Position numbers and translations under genes: made by a program. A model generated the notes under the pieces. That model saw only the letters and a program-made list of their open reading frames with translations. It searched no databases and was not told the DNA's origin. This document shows, piece by piece, positions 38,552 through 48,700 of a DNA stretch of 64,000 nucleotides. Numbering within the stretch: the stretch's first letter is position 1; the number at the start of each line of letters is the position of its first letter. This DNA comes from JACRCT01 sp049841135 (GTDB lineage: Bacteria; Myxococcota; Myxococcia; Myxococcales; UBA5297), in assembly GCA_049841135.1 (NCBI GenBank), contig JASGHK010000005.1, positions 2,976,001-3,040,000 of the forward strand. The letters are read 5' to 3'.

Positions 38552-39541
38552 CTACTCCCATCGGATCTTCATCTTCTCGATCTGCTGGGACCCGGCGTCC
38601 CCGCGGCGTGTAGGCGCGCAGGCGATCTTCTCCTCGCGCGTGTTGCCCAAGAGGTCTCGCATGACCACCAGCACCTCGCGGCGCGCCTTTCCGGCTTCCA
38701 GCGCCGCCCGGAAGTGGCCCTGCGGGTCCACGGTCGCAGGCTGTCCGTCGACCTGGACGTCCGAGCCCGGCGTGGCGTCGCCCTCGACGACCGAGCACGG
38801 CTCGGCCTTGGCGACCGTCGCCGCGGCCGCGACCTTGAGCAGGATGGCGGCGGGGATGGGCGCGGCGGGCGAGGGCGTACCGCTGCCGGCGGCGACCGAG
38901 AGCTGGCCGGCGGGGACCGCGACCTCGCCGCCTTTGGCCTTGAGGTTGACGGTGCCGACCTCGGTGGCCACGGCGAAGGTGGTGTCGGTGGCGCGGACGC
39001 TGAAGCTGGCCTCCTTGGCCTCGGCGACCGCCTCGCCGCCCTCGCCCTCGATGCGCAGCACGCGGGCGCCGTCGGCCTGGTAGGCGGCGGCGACGCGGCC
39101 GCGCTTGATCTTGAAGCGGTGGACCGCCGCGGTCAGCTCCGCCACCTTCACCTGGGTGTCCTCGCTCACGGTCAGGCGGCTGGCCTCGCCGATCTCCAGG
39201 TCGGCCCGGGCCGCGGGCGCGGTGCGCAGCGAGTCCTCGGCCTTGACCGTGTCGCCCACCTTCACCGGGTTCCAGTCGGCGCCGCGCAGGCGCTCAACCT
39301 TGCCGACGACATTGGCGACCACCGCTTCGCGCTCGGCGGGTGGAGCCGGTGCTTCGGCGTCGGGTGGCGGGGCGGCGGAGGCCAGGGCGGTGGACCCGGT
39401 GGCGTCGGGCGCGGCAGGCGCGGCGGCCTGCTCCGGGCCGCGCGGCCGCAGGAACAGCGCGCTCAGGCCGGCCCCGACCAGCACCACGGTCGTGAGCAGG
39501 CCGGCGAGCACCGCCTTGCGCATGTCCCCGCGCTCCGCCAT
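38552..39541 (-). CDS. FecR-domain membrane protein
   Basis: 329 aa from ATG 39,541. One transmembrane helix near residues 9-30, then an Ala/Pro-rich linker and a FecR-like beta domain (VGKVERLRGADWNPVKVGD, SLRTAPAARADLEIGEASRL, FSVRATDTTFAVATEVGTV). A C-terminal region with VEGDATPGSDVQVDGQPATV looks like an Ig-type strand set. FecR domains can pass envelope signals or act as scaffold. Cluster position between two kinases and the barrel protein suggests an envelope-sensing role (inference). The start is 9 bases downstream of the kinase stop. Confidence 0.82.
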   Translation of the reverse strand: MAERGDMRKAVLAGLLTTVVLVGAGLSALFLRPRGPEQAAAPAAPDATGSTALASAAPPPDAEAPAPPAEREAVVANVVGKVERLRGADWNPVKVGDTVKAEDSLRTAPAARADLEIGEASRLTVSEDTQVKVAELTAAVHRFKIKRGRVAAAYQADGARVLRIEGEGGEAVAEAKEASFSVRATDTTFAVATEVGTVNLKAKGGEVAVPAGQLSVAAGSGTPSPAAPIPAAILLKVAAAATVAKAEPCSVVEGDATPGSDVQVDGQPATVDPQGHFRAALEAGKARREVLVVMRDLLGNTREEKIACAPTRRGDAGSQQIEKMKIRWE

Positions 39542-39550
39542 CGGACTCGC

Positions 39551-40279
39551 CTACCTCCCCACCGCGCTCGCCGGCGGCTGCGGCAGGGTGAGAACGAACT
39601 CGGTCTTGGACCACGGCAGCCGCTGCGGGTCCTTCTCGTCGGCCAGCTCGATGCGCCCGCCGAAGGCCCCCATCATCCGCCGGGCGATGGCCAGCCCCAG
39701 GCCGCTGCCGCTCTTCTTGGTGGTGAAGCGCGGCTCGAAGATCTTGTCGCGCATGTCGCTGGAAATGCCCGGGCCCTCGTCGGCGACGCGCACGGTGACG
39801 CCGCCCAGCCGGCCGGGGACCGCGCCCACCGCCAGCCGGCCGGTGGTGCCCTCCAGCGCGTCGAGGGCGTTGGCGATGACGTTGGCCAGGGCGTGCATCA
39901 GCGCGTTGGGGGTGCCCCAGGCCGGCGGCAGGCCGTCGGGGGCGTGGAGCGCGAAGCGCGGGCCCAGCTTGCGGATGCGGAAGGTCTGCAGCATCACCGC
40001 GCGCTCCACCACCGGCTTGATGGGGAAGGCCTGCGGCGGGTTGCGCTCGGGGTGCAGGAAGTCCTGGTAGGCCCGGAAGATCTCCTCCATCCGGTCCACC
40101 TGCGCGGTGATGAGCGACCAGTCGTCCAGCCGGGTCACCTGGGGCCCGAGGCGGCGCGCCACGAGCTCCAGGCCGGCGCGGATGCCGGTGAGGGGCTGGC
40201 GCATCTCGTGGATGAGCGAGGGCGCGAGCAGGCTCGCCTCCTCGGCGAGGCTGGCGATGGTGTCGAAGCGCTTCGTCAT
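39551..40279 (-). CDS. Soluble histidine kinase core (HisKA-HATPase) with all catalytic boxes
   Basis: 242 aa, no sensor domain. The H box is SLIHEMRQPLTGI, the N box LANVIANALDAL, the G1 box ADEGPGIS and the G2 box GSGLGLAIARR. It is therefore a complete cytoplasmic kinase core lacking input. It lies between a membrane kinase with a damaged ATP site and a FecR-like protein, and may phosphorylate its neighbour's His (inference). Confidence 0.88.
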   Translation of the reverse strand: MTKRFDTIASLAEEASLLAPSLIHEMRQPLTGIRAGLELVARRLGPQVTRLDDWSLITAQVDRMEEIFRAYQDFLHPERNPPQAFPIKPVVERAVMLQTFRIRKLGPRFALHAPDGLPPAWGTPNALMHALANVIANALDALEGTTGRLAVGAVPGRLGGVTVRVADEGPGISSDMRDKIFEPRFTTKKSGSGLGLAIARRMMGAFGGRIELADEKDPQRLPWSKTEFVLTLPQPPASAVGR

Positions 40280-40369
40280 TGCGGACCTCTGGTCTGCCTG
40301 GAACCGCGCGTCCTTGGGGTGAAGCGTGAAGCGGATGAACCTACAGCCAAAAGCCTAAAGCCTACAGCC

Positions 40370-42250
40370 TCAGTAGATCGGAGCCTGAGCCGGGGCCGCG
40401 GGCAAGAGGACGGTGAAGGTGGTGCCTTTTCCGGGCGGGCTCTCCACGCTGATCTTTCCGTGGTGGGCCTCGGTGATGGCGTGGCAGACCGACAGGCCCA
40501 CCGAGAGCCGGGTGGCGTTCTCCTGAGTCGAGAAGAAGGGGTCGAAGACCCGCTCGAGCATCTCGGGCGGGATGTTCTTGCCGGTGTCGGAGACGGTGAG
40601 CTTGACCGCCTCGCCCTCCACCGCGCGCAGGGCCACGGTGAGCGCGCCGCCCTCGGGCATCGAGCTCAGGCCGTGCTGGACCAGGTGGGTGACCAGCTGC
40701 TGGATCTGGAGCGGGTCGCCCAGCACGTCCGGCAGGCCCGGCGCCAGCTCGCTGGAGAGCGTCACCTTCTTCGCGCGCAGCTGGTCGGCGCAGCTGTCGA
40801 GGGCGGCGCCGACCGCGCTCGCCGGGGGGAAGCGCTTGCCCTTGCCCATCTGCGCGTGCTCCGAGGCGGCGACCAGGCGCAGGTCGTTGACGATCTTCGA
40901 GACGCGCTTGGTCTGGTCGAGGGCCACCTTGACCGACTCGGCCTGGCTGCTCCCGTCGGGCAGCTCGCGCTTGAGCAGCGTCAGGAGGCCGAGGATCGAC
41001 GTCAACGGGTTGTTCAGCTCGTGGGCCACGCCCGCGCCGAGCGAGCCCAGCGCCGCCAGCCGCCGCGTGCGCAGGATCTGGTCTTGCGCCTCCTTCAGCT
41101 CGGCGGTGCGCTGGTCGACCCGCTGCTGCAGCTCCTCGTTCCAGCCGCGGATCTCCACGTCGCGCCGCTGGATCTCCTCCATCATGTGGTTGAAGGCCTT
41201 GGCGAACTCGCCCAGCTCGTCGCCGCCCTCGACGCCCTTGGCCGGCGCGTAGGTCCCGGCGCTGGCGGCGCGGGCGACCTCGGAGAGCGCCCGGACCGGC
41301 CGGGTCAGCGAGCTGGCGAGGAAGGTCCCCAGCGCCAGCGTGAGCAGCACCGCCAGCGCGCCCCAGAGGCTCGTCAGGAGGAGGACGCGGTCGCTGGCGG
41401 CGAAGGCGGTCGCGCCGCGTTCGGCGACCACGATGCCCCAGCCCAGCCGCTGCACCGGCTCGAAGGCCGCCAGCCAGGCGCCGTCGTCGCGCTGCACCAG
41501 CTCCACCCGGCCCGTGGCCGCCTTCAGCGCGCTCTGGACGAGCGCCGACTCGCTCGCCGAGAGCGCGGCCTGCTCCCCGCCGCCGTGCGCGAGCAGGTGG
41601 CCCGAGGCGTCGACCAGGAACGCCGTGGTCCCCGCGGCGGAGAGCTCCAAGAAGCGCGTCTGCATCTCCGAGAGCGACACCTCGGCGGCGAGCACCAGCG
41701 CGCCGGCTTCCCCTCCCGATCCCGTCGACGGAGGCACGCGCACCGCGACCACCACGCGCGGGCCCCGGCCGGGCGCTCGGTAGGGCGGGCCGACCGCGGC
41801 GCCGCTCTGGAGCGCGGCCGCCAGCGGCACGCGGGCAGCGAAGAGCGACAGCTCCGCCTCGCCCACCGACTCGTGGCCGGCCAGCTCCGGGTGCGCGCCC
41901 GGGTTCTCCTCGTGCACCGGCGGCACCACCGCCTGACCCTTCTCGTCGAGCAGCGCCAGCACGTTGACCGAGGGGAGCTGTCGGTAGGGGATGGCGAGCA
42001 CCTGCGAGAGGTCCTCGCGTCCGAGCTGGTCGAAGGGCAGGTAGCTCACCGAGAGCTTGAGGTTCGCGACCGCGTCGCTGACCAGCCGCTCGCAGCGGCG
42101 GGCGACCTCGAGCGCGCTCTGGGCCTGCAGCCGCCCCACCGTCTCGCCCAGCTCGCGCCGGCCGGTGGAGTAGGAGAGCACGCCCAACAGCAGCAGCGGC
42201 ACGATGCCGGCGACCGCCATGGCCGCCAGGATCTTGGTCCGGAAATTCAT
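40370..42250 (-). CDS. Membrane histidine kinase with degenerate ATP site
   Basis: 626 aa from ATG 42,250. Transmembrane helix near residues 7-28, a ~250-residue periplasmic sensor (cache-like), a second helix (LLTSLWGALAVLLTLALGTF), HAMP (TRPVRALSEVARAASAG) and a coiled-coil. The H box is intact: LGAGVAHELNNPLTSI. The N box reads QLVTHLVQHGLSSM, with His where the Mg-binding Asn belongs; G1 reads DTGKNI rather than DTGxGI; G2 reads RLSVGLSV instead of GTGLGLSV. It should sense a periplasmic signal but probably cannot use ATP itself. First gene of the six-gene cluster. Confidence 0.85.
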   Translation of the reverse strand: MNFRTKILAAMAVAGIVPLLLLGVLSYSTGRRELGETVGRLQAQSALEVARRCERLVSDAVANLKLSVSYLPFDQLGREDLSQVLAIPYRQLPSVNVLALLDEKGQAVVPPVHEENPGAHPELAGHESVGEAELSLFAARVPLAAALQSGAAVGPPYRAPGRGPRVVVAVRVPPSTGSGGEAGALVLAAEVSLSEMQTRFLELSAAGTTAFLVDASGHLLAHGGGEQAALSASESALVQSALKAATGRVELVQRDDGAWLAAFEPVQRLGWGIVVAERGATAFAASDRVLLLTSLWGALAVLLTLALGTFLASSLTRPVRALSEVARAASAGTYAPAKGVEGGDELGEFAKAFNHMMEEIQRRDVEIRGWNEELQQRVDQRTAELKEAQDQILRTRRLAALGSLGAGVAHELNNPLTSILGLLTLLKRELPDGSSQAESVKVALDQTKRVSKIVNDLRLVAASEHAQMGKGKRFPPASAVGAALDSCADQLRAKKVTLSSELAPGLPDVLGDPLQIQQLVTHLVQHGLSSMPEGGALTVALRAVEGEAVKLTVSDTGKNIPPEMLERVFDPFFSTQENATRLSVGLSVCHAITEAHHGKISVESPPGKGTTFTVLLPAAPAQAPIY

Positions 42251-42595
42251 CGCGGCACAGTGTAGCGGGCCTGCCTCCGGAGGGGAAAACCGCGAGCGAC
42301 CCATATAATGATGCAGGCCGCATTCCGGAAAACGTCCTGATTTCAATGAGTTGCGGAGGCACGTCCAATAAAAGGCGAGTAAAATCAAATGGTTGGAAAG
42401 CCGGCTTTTGGCGCGGGGTCCCGAAGCCGAGTTCCCCCTCTCCGCGAAGCCGGAGAGGGGGTCAGGGGGTGAGGCACGCCGCCAGGCAATCAGGACGAGG
42501 CCAGCGGTGTCGGCAGGTGACCCGGCCGACAAGCTTTCCAATCCGGCGGACGGCGGTACCATCGTCCGCTCCGCTGGGCCGTTTGGGAGGCCACC
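42251..42595. other. Intergenic region between divergent kinase and deiminase genes
   Basis: 345 bases. It holds an AT-rich patch around 42,300-42,400 with TATAAT at 42,305-42,310 and CAATAAAAGG near 42,365, likely promoter sequence for one or both divergent genes, although no matching -35 box is clear. The dispersed hairpin repeat sits at 42,426-42,474. Confidence 0.5.
42426..42474. repeat. Dispersed hairpin repeat, copy 2 (inverted orientation)
   Basis: About 49 bases identical, as reverse complement, to 55,535-55,582. It contains the CCCCCTCTCCG/CGGAGAGGGGG stem. It lies in a divergent intergenic region, where a terminator has no obvious use. Confidence 0.8.
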
Positions 42596-44734
42596 ATGTT
42601 CAGAAACCTCGGAGCGCTCCTGCTCGCAGGCGCGTTCCTCTTGCCGACCGCGGGCTGCAACTGCGGCGGCGATCCTGCTGCGGGCAACCCCGACGCCGAC
42701 AGTCCCGCGGGCGAGGACGCGGCGTCGCGCGATCCGGTGGACGGCTCGGTTTCGAAGGTCGATGGCGGCCGCGTCACGGGGAACGACGCGGCGCTCGTCC
42801 CCGGCGCCGACACCGGGACGACCAACCCGGGCCTCGACGCGGCGACGACGCAGCCTGGCCCCGATGCCTCGACGACGCAGCCCGGCCTCGATGCTTCGAC
42901 GGCGCAGCCCGGCCTCGACGCCACCACCGTCCCGCCCGGTCCGGACGCGGCGGCGCCTGCTGGGCCCGACGCCGCGACTCCCGCCGGACCCGATGCCGCG
43001 ACGCCTCCAGGGCCGGATGCCGGCAACCCGGGCGCGGTGATCGTCGACCTGCGCGCCGACGTGAACCGCAACGGCACCGTCGACCTGACCGACCCCACCG
43101 AGGACCTGAACGAGGACACCTGGGACGCGACGCACGGCGCCATCTTCCTGGCCAACATCGACGACGATCAGGACGCGTGCACCTGGAACGACTACACGTC
43201 GGACGCGGTGCTGGCCCGCTGCAACGACGCCTATGACGAGGTCATCAACGGCGCCGACGACCTGCTCGATCTCGCGCGCCTGAAGACCGTGCCCTGGCCC
43301 GGCGCGCCCGCCGACGCCGTCGGGACGATCGCGGTGAGCACCACCAACGCCCGCCTCTTCGTCAACCAGGGCAGCGGCAGCTTCGTGGTCTTCGCGCCCG
43401 CGACCGGGCGCCTGAGCGCCGCGCAGCTGCGCGCCGGAGTCGAGCTGGCCATCGAGGCCAAGGACGTCGTGCGCAACTCGGCGCTGTGGGACGGCACCTG
43501 CGACGTGACCCTCACGGTGACCGGCACGGGCGTCCCGGCCAACACCAGCGACAAGGTGCGCCTGCGCGTCGCGCCGCTCGTCACCCGCCACCACCTGCAC
43601 CCGCCGCAGCGCGTCTACTACACGCCCATCTCGGGCGACTCGGGCTCGACGGCTTTCAAGAACAACCTGCAGTCGGCGCTGACCTCCGCGGGCATCACCG
43701 AGCCGCTCTTTCCCCTCGACTTCGAGGACCAGTGGACGCAGGACATCCTCGAGACGACCTACATGTCGATGCCTGCGGTGGGCTCCCCGCACGTCATCCA
43801 CGTCAACGTGCGCTCGGCGAACCAGAGCCGCGACGGGTACTACACGCTGCGCACCGCCGGCCGGGCGGTGTTTACGCAGCTGCGCGGCAAGGACGTGGGC
43901 GGCGTCCAGCAGTACACCTCCCACACCAGCGCGATGGACACCCTCGACTCCTTCGGAAACCTGGAGACCATCCCGCCGTACACCTGGAACGGGAGGACCT
44001 ATCCGCTGGGCCGCATCTACCGCGGGAACGTCCCCACCTGGCACCCGGACAGCAGCATGGTGACGATGTTCGAGTCGCAGAAGGTGCAGCCGCCGCTCTA
44101 CGTGGACACGTCCTTCTTGACGGTGGGTCACGTGGACGAGACGGTCACCTTCCTCAAGGCGAACAACACCCGCGGCTGGACCATCGCCGTGGCCGACCCG
44201 ACGCTCGCCAAGACGATGTTCGAGCAGGAGGAGACGAACGGAAACGGCGACGTGGTGGTGTTCCAGGGAATGAAGTGGGACGCCTACACCTCGGCGCAGA
44301 CCACCATCACCGAAGTGCTGGACGACACCGTGGTCACGGCTGCCAGCGCGCACGCCGCCGCAGGCATCGCCGCCCAGATCGCCATCCTCCAGGGCGAGAT
44401 CGGGCTCACCGACGCCGAGATCCTCCACTTCCCGGTCTTCTTCCAGAAGGCCAGCAACCGGGACGTCGCCTACTCGCCCGACACCATCAACGGCATCTCG
44501 CTGGGCGACGCGCACTTCGGCCTGGCGAACCCGCACGGGCCGGTCATCGGCGGGGCCGACCTCTTCAAGACCCAGATCACCCAGCAGTTCCAGCTGCTGA
44601 GCCCGGCGACCATCGCGCCGCACTGGGTCGAGAACTGGAACCTCTACCACCGCAATCTCGGTGGCGTTCACTGCGGCTCCAACACGACCCGGCAGGTCCC
44701 GGCGACCGAGCGCTGGTGGGAGAGTGGCCGATGA
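42596..44734 (+). CDS. Protein-arginine deiminase family lipoprotein
   Basis: 712 aa from ATG 42,596 behind GGGAGG. Lipobox TAGC at Cys 21. Residues ~79-143 are a Pro-Gly-(Leu/Pro)-Asp-Ala repeat linker (PGLDAATTQ, PGPDAST and so on). From residue 147 it matches PAD middle and catalytic domains: VDLRADVNRNGTVDL, GAIFLANIDDDQD, then WTQDILE (Asp 383), TVGHVDETV (His 512, Asp 514) and GGVHCGSNT (Cys 693). These align with the Asp/His/Asp/Cys catalytic set of PADs. The reaction converts peptidyl-arginine to citrulline plus ammonia. As an exposed lipoprotein it would modify envelope or foreign proteins. Stop overlaps the next start. Confidence 0.88.
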   Translation: MFRNLGALLLAGAFLLPTAGCNCGGDPAAGNPDADSPAGEDAASRDPVDGSVSKVDGGRVTGNDAALVPGADTGTTNPGLDAATTQPGPDASTTQPGLDASTAQPGLDATTVPPGPDAAAPAGPDAATPAGPDAATPPGPDAGNPGAVIVDLRADVNRNGTVDLTDPTEDLNEDTWDATHGAIFLANIDDDQDACTWNDYTSDAVLARCNDAYDEVINGADDLLDLARLKTVPWPGAPADAVGTIAVSTTNARLFVNQGSGSFVVFAPATGRLSAAQLRAGVELAIEAKDVVRNSALWDGTCDVTLTVTGTGVPANTSDKVRLRVAPLVTRHHLHPPQRVYYTPISGDSGSTAFKNNLQSALTSAGITEPLFPLDFEDQWTQDILETTYMSMPAVGSPHVIHVNVRSANQSRDGYYTLRTAGRAVFTQLRGKDVGGVQQYTSHTSAMDTLDSFGNLETIPPYTWNGRTYPLGRIYRGNVPTWHPDSSMVTMFESQKVQPPLYVDTSFLTVGHVDETVTFLKANNTRGWTIAVADPTLAKTMFEQEETNGNGDVVVFQGMKWDAYTSAQTTITEVLDDTVVTAASAHAAAGIAAQIAILQGEIGLTDAEILHFPVFFQKASNRDVAYSPDTINGISLGDAHFGLANPHGPVIGGADLFKTQITQQFQLLSPATIAPHWVENWNLYHRNLGGVHCGSNTTRQVPATERWWESGR

Positions 44735-45619
44735 AGACTGCATTGCTCCTCGTGGCTTCGTTCCTCCTGGCCGGTGCCGTGCAGGCCGCCGAGCCTGGCG
44801 TCGCCGAGCTCAAGCAGCAGGTCGCCCAGGCCGCGCGAGAGAACCCCGAAGCGTTCGCGCGGCTCGCGCAGGTCAAGGCCCGTCCCCACGCTCGACCAGC
44901 GGCGTCGCGGACCGCTGGCGCTCGTCACGCCCATCCTCAAGGCCCAGAAGAAGGACGCCTTCTGGCCGCTGGTGGGCGAGGCGCTCTCGGGCATGAACGG
45001 CGAAGGCTTCACCGCCACGGCGCGCACGGCGTGGGCGGTGGGCGTGCTCGAGGCCTTGGGCGCCCTGCGCGACCCGCGCGCCACTCCCGCGGTGCTCCAG
45101 GTGCTGCGCTCGGAGACGGACCCGGAGACGGTTCGCGCCTCGGCCCTGGCGCTGGGCCAGATCTCGCCGGACACGGCCGACAGCGTCCTGCTTCCCCTGG
45201 CGATGAACCCGGGACCGATGCAGCTCCCGGTCGTCGCGGGCCTGGGCGAGTGCCGCACCGTGGACGCGGCCCAGGGCCTGGCGCAGCTGCTCTCGCAGGT
45301 CGAGGGCGACGACGAGCTCGGGCGCACGGCCGCGCAGGCGCTGGGCCAGCTCGCCTGCTCATGGGTCTGGCAGCGGCCCGCGTGGGCTTCGCGTCCCGAG
45401 CGCGCCGAGATCGCCACGGTGGCGGCGCGTGGGCTGCTCACCGCCTTCGTGCGCTCCAGCGGCCAAACCCGCGTGGAGGCCGAGCGCAACCTGCTCGTGG
45501 TGGACTTCGCGGACCTCGCGCCGCTGCTCGAGAAGGCGAAGGCCGAGCACCCGGACCAGAGGATGGAGCTCGAGAAGCTCGCGAGGCGCCTGGCGAACAA
45601 CCCGCTGCACCGCAAGTAG
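44731..45619 (+). CDS. Exported HEAT-like repeat protein, one frameshift
   Basis: ATG 44,731 overlaps the deiminase stop (ATGA). Signal peptide LLLVASFLLAGAVQAA. The repeat region is helical with HEAT/PBS-lyase-like units (LEALGALRDPRATPAVLQVL, VVAGLGECRTVDAAQGLAQL, AAQALGQLACSW). The frame breaks at 44,877-44,881, where GGCCC should be GGCC; removing one C gives QVKAVPTLDQRRRG. Repaired length about 295 aa. Probably a periplasmic partner of the deiminase, by coupling (inference). Confidence 0.8.
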
Positions 45620-45645
45620 CGGCAGTCCACACGGTCGACAACGTC

Positions 45646-45707
45646 CACCCAGTCCACCCAGTCCACCCAGTCCACCCAGTCCACCCACTCGCGTGGACTG
45701 GGTGGAC
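45646..45707. terminator. Period-9 array ending in a 15-bp hairpin between convergent genes
   Basis: Five CAGTCCACC units are followed by their inverted form. Arms GTCCACCCAGTCCAC at 45,670-45,684 and the complement at 45,693-45,707 give a 15-bp perfect stem with an 8-nt loop. It lies between the convergent HEAT-like and DUF3857 genes, so it probably serves both. Confidence 0.75.
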
Positions 45708-45733
45708 CTGTCTTCGGGGGAGGCGGCCGCTGC

Positions 45734-48700
45734 CTACCGGCCGGCCACCGTCGCCGGCGCCTTGACCAGCACCACCTCATGCTGCTCGGCCCGGTCCGCC
45801 GCGAGCAGGAACTCGCCGAACGGCCGGTACTGCTCCGGGGTGACCCGCGCCAGCGAGAGCGTCGCCACTTCCTCCACCAGGAGCTTGCCCGGCTCGGCCT
45901 TCTCGGTGCGCACGAAGCGCCCGAACGGCGTCTCGATCCTGGCGGACTGCGGCTGGCCGTCGAGCGCGACGCCCGGCGGCAGCGCCAAGGTGATCGAGAA
46001 GCTCGAGCTTCTCCGGGTTGGCCATCATCAGCGTCGTCCGGCGCTCGAACTGGTGGATGAAGCGGCGCGCGAAGTTGGACGGGTAGATGCCGCGCAGCAC
46101 CAGCTTGTCGCCCTCCTCGCGGGCGAAGCCGGGCGCGGTGAAGGAGAAGCGCAGCACCACCGGCGCTCCCGAGGCCTCGCTCTCCTCGATGGCCAGCTCG
46201 GTCAGCGTGCCGTTGTCGAAGGTGCGGGCGATGGACGCCTCCAGGGCCTGCCGGCGCTGCTCCTCGCTCATCTTCTCCAGCTGGGCCTTCAGGAACGCCG
46301 CCTCGATGCCGCGGAAGGTCTCCTCGCCCTTGCCGGTGAGCGTTCCGTCGGCGGCGAGCGCGAGGGTGAGCGTGACCTTCTTGCCGTCGGCCTCCCGCGA
46401 CCCGCTGGTCTTGAAGGGCCGCGCCTTCTCGCCCAGACCCGGCAGCGCCCAGGCATCCTGGCCCTCGGCCTGCGGGGCGATGCGCGCGAACGGCATGAAG
46501 CGCACCGCGGGGGCCAGGACGAGCTCGCTCCCGCCGTCCGCCGGGCTGACCTTGAGCGCCGCGTAGCCGAACAGCTCGGCGCCGCCGAACAGGTAGGGCG
46601 CCGGGTCGACCTGGAACGGCTTCACGAGCACCACCGTCGAGGGGATCTTCAGCGCCGCGAGCGCGCCCTTGAGCAGCATCAGCCGGCTGCCGCGCTCCTG
46701 CGCCAGCGTGACGCCGGGGCGCGTGGAGAGCGAGGCCTCGGGCCCCTTGATGAGCTGCATCACCTTCTCGTAGACCGCGTAGACCGCGTCCCGGTCCGTC
46801 TTCCCCGCCGCGGCCTGCTGCGCGAACTTCGCCACCTCGGAGTTGGGCTTGGACAGCTCGATCAGGAAGTCGCCGAGCGTCGTCATCTGCTCCGCCGCGC
46901 CCGCTCCCGCGCCCACCTGCACGAAAGGCAGCACCTCGTCCGCGGTCGGCGCCGCGGGCTCGCGCACGAAGGTGGGCATCTCCTCGCGGGTCACAGTCAC
47001 CGTGTCGAAGCCCTGGTCTTGCGTGGGCTTGGGCGGCTCGCCGTCCAGGTGGTGGGCGTCGACGGTCATGCCCAGCTGCGAGGGGGCGCGCACCGAGTAG
47101 GTGGAGTGGAAGAGCTGTCCGTCGGCGATGCGGAAGTAGAACTTGGGCGAGACGAAGCCGGGGATGGCCACGCCGCGCCCGGGCGTGGAGGAGAGGTACT
47201 CCCACTCGACGCAGTCGCCCACCTCGACGCCCGGCAACGAGGCGCCCTCCTTGCCGGCGATGTCGTCGGGCTCGAGCACCCGGCCGTCGGCCTTGAGCGT
47301 GCGCAGGGTCAGCACCTCGGCGCCCGCGGGCAGGTGGACCTCGGCGAGCGAGCTGACGCCCTCCTGGTTCAGCACCTTGGCGAGCACGTGCGTGCGCTCG
47401 GTGTACGAGCCGTCCAGGTGGGCTTCGAGGGCGGAGGCGTCCAGCACGTAGACGCCGGAGGTGGTCGGCCGCTCCTTGCCGTGCCGCTCCTCGTAGCGGG
47501 CGAGCAAGGGTCTGGCGTCCACCTTGAGCTCGTCGAGCGGCTCCTTCCCGTCCTCGATGGCCAGGGCGCGCCGGAGCTTCAGGTCGCTGCCGTCGAGCCG
47601 GAGCGCCGCCTCGCGCTCGGTGCGGGCGCCGGCGGAGTCGCCGGCGCGGTCGAGCGCCTCGGCGCGCTTCTTGTGGAAGAGCGCGTGGCGGGGCCAGGCC
47701 GCGATCAGCTGGTCGTAGAGGGCGGCGGCCTCGAGCGGCTTGTCCTGGGCCAGGGCGATGGCCGCCTCGCCCTGCTTGGGGCTGGCGTCGAGCGGCATGG
47801 CCTCGCCGAGGCGCGCGAAGAGGGCGCGGGCGCCGGCGAGGTCGCCGCGCATGCGCAGGTGATCGGCCTTGCGCGCGTCCTGGGCCGGGCAGGCGGAGAG
47901 CGCTTCGATGAGCTGGTCGGCCTGGGCCACCGAGTCCAGGCGGCGGGCGAGGTCGTAGCGCAGCTCCAGGGCGTCGCACAGGCGCGGCTCCAGGGCCTCG
48001 GCGCTCCGGGCGATCTGCTCGGCGAGCGCGTCGGCGCCGCGGGCCTGGGCGAGGCGCATGTCGGAGAGCAGCACGCGCCAGGCGCCGGGGGCGGCGACCG
48101 GGCGGGCGCGCTCGAGGTAGTCGGCGGCCTCGTCGAAGCGGTTCTCGCTTCGGGCGTGGACCGACAGGCGCTGCAGGACGCTGGCCTCGGCCGGGTCGAG
48201 CTTGAGGGCCTCCTCCAGGTCGCGGTTGGCGCGGCCGCGGCCGACGCGCTGGGGCAGGGCGTGGTTGGCGAGCGTGGTCTCGGCGCGCAGGACGAGCAGG
48301 GGCGCGGAGGCCTTCTTGGCGATCAGCGCCTCGGCCAGCGCGAGCGAGCCCTCCTCGTCGCGCTCGGCGGCGGAGCGCGTGGCGACGAACGAGGCGAGCA
48401 GGCTGCCGCCGTCCGCCTCGAGCGCGGCGGCGAGCGAGCCGGCGTCGGGCCAGGCGTTCTCAGCGGACTCGAACGACGGCGCTGCGGCCGGCGCGAAGGC
48501 GCCTAGGGCCGGGGTGAACGTCACGCGGGAAGGTTTGCCGTCGGCGCGGGCGAGGCCCAGGGAGAGGGCGTCGTCGCGCTCGTTGCCGCGGCTGATCTTG
48601 GCGACGACGCGGTGGCGTCCGGGCGCGAGGACGAGGTCGACGACGCGCTCCTCCGGCAAGTAGCTCTCGAAGTCGCGATGGTCGAAGGCGACGGCGCCGT

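Noticed and set aside
38540..42265. 1241-codon plus-strand open frame
   Set aside because: Arg/His/Gln-rich shadow opposite two kinases and a FecR-like gene with clear domains on the minus strand.
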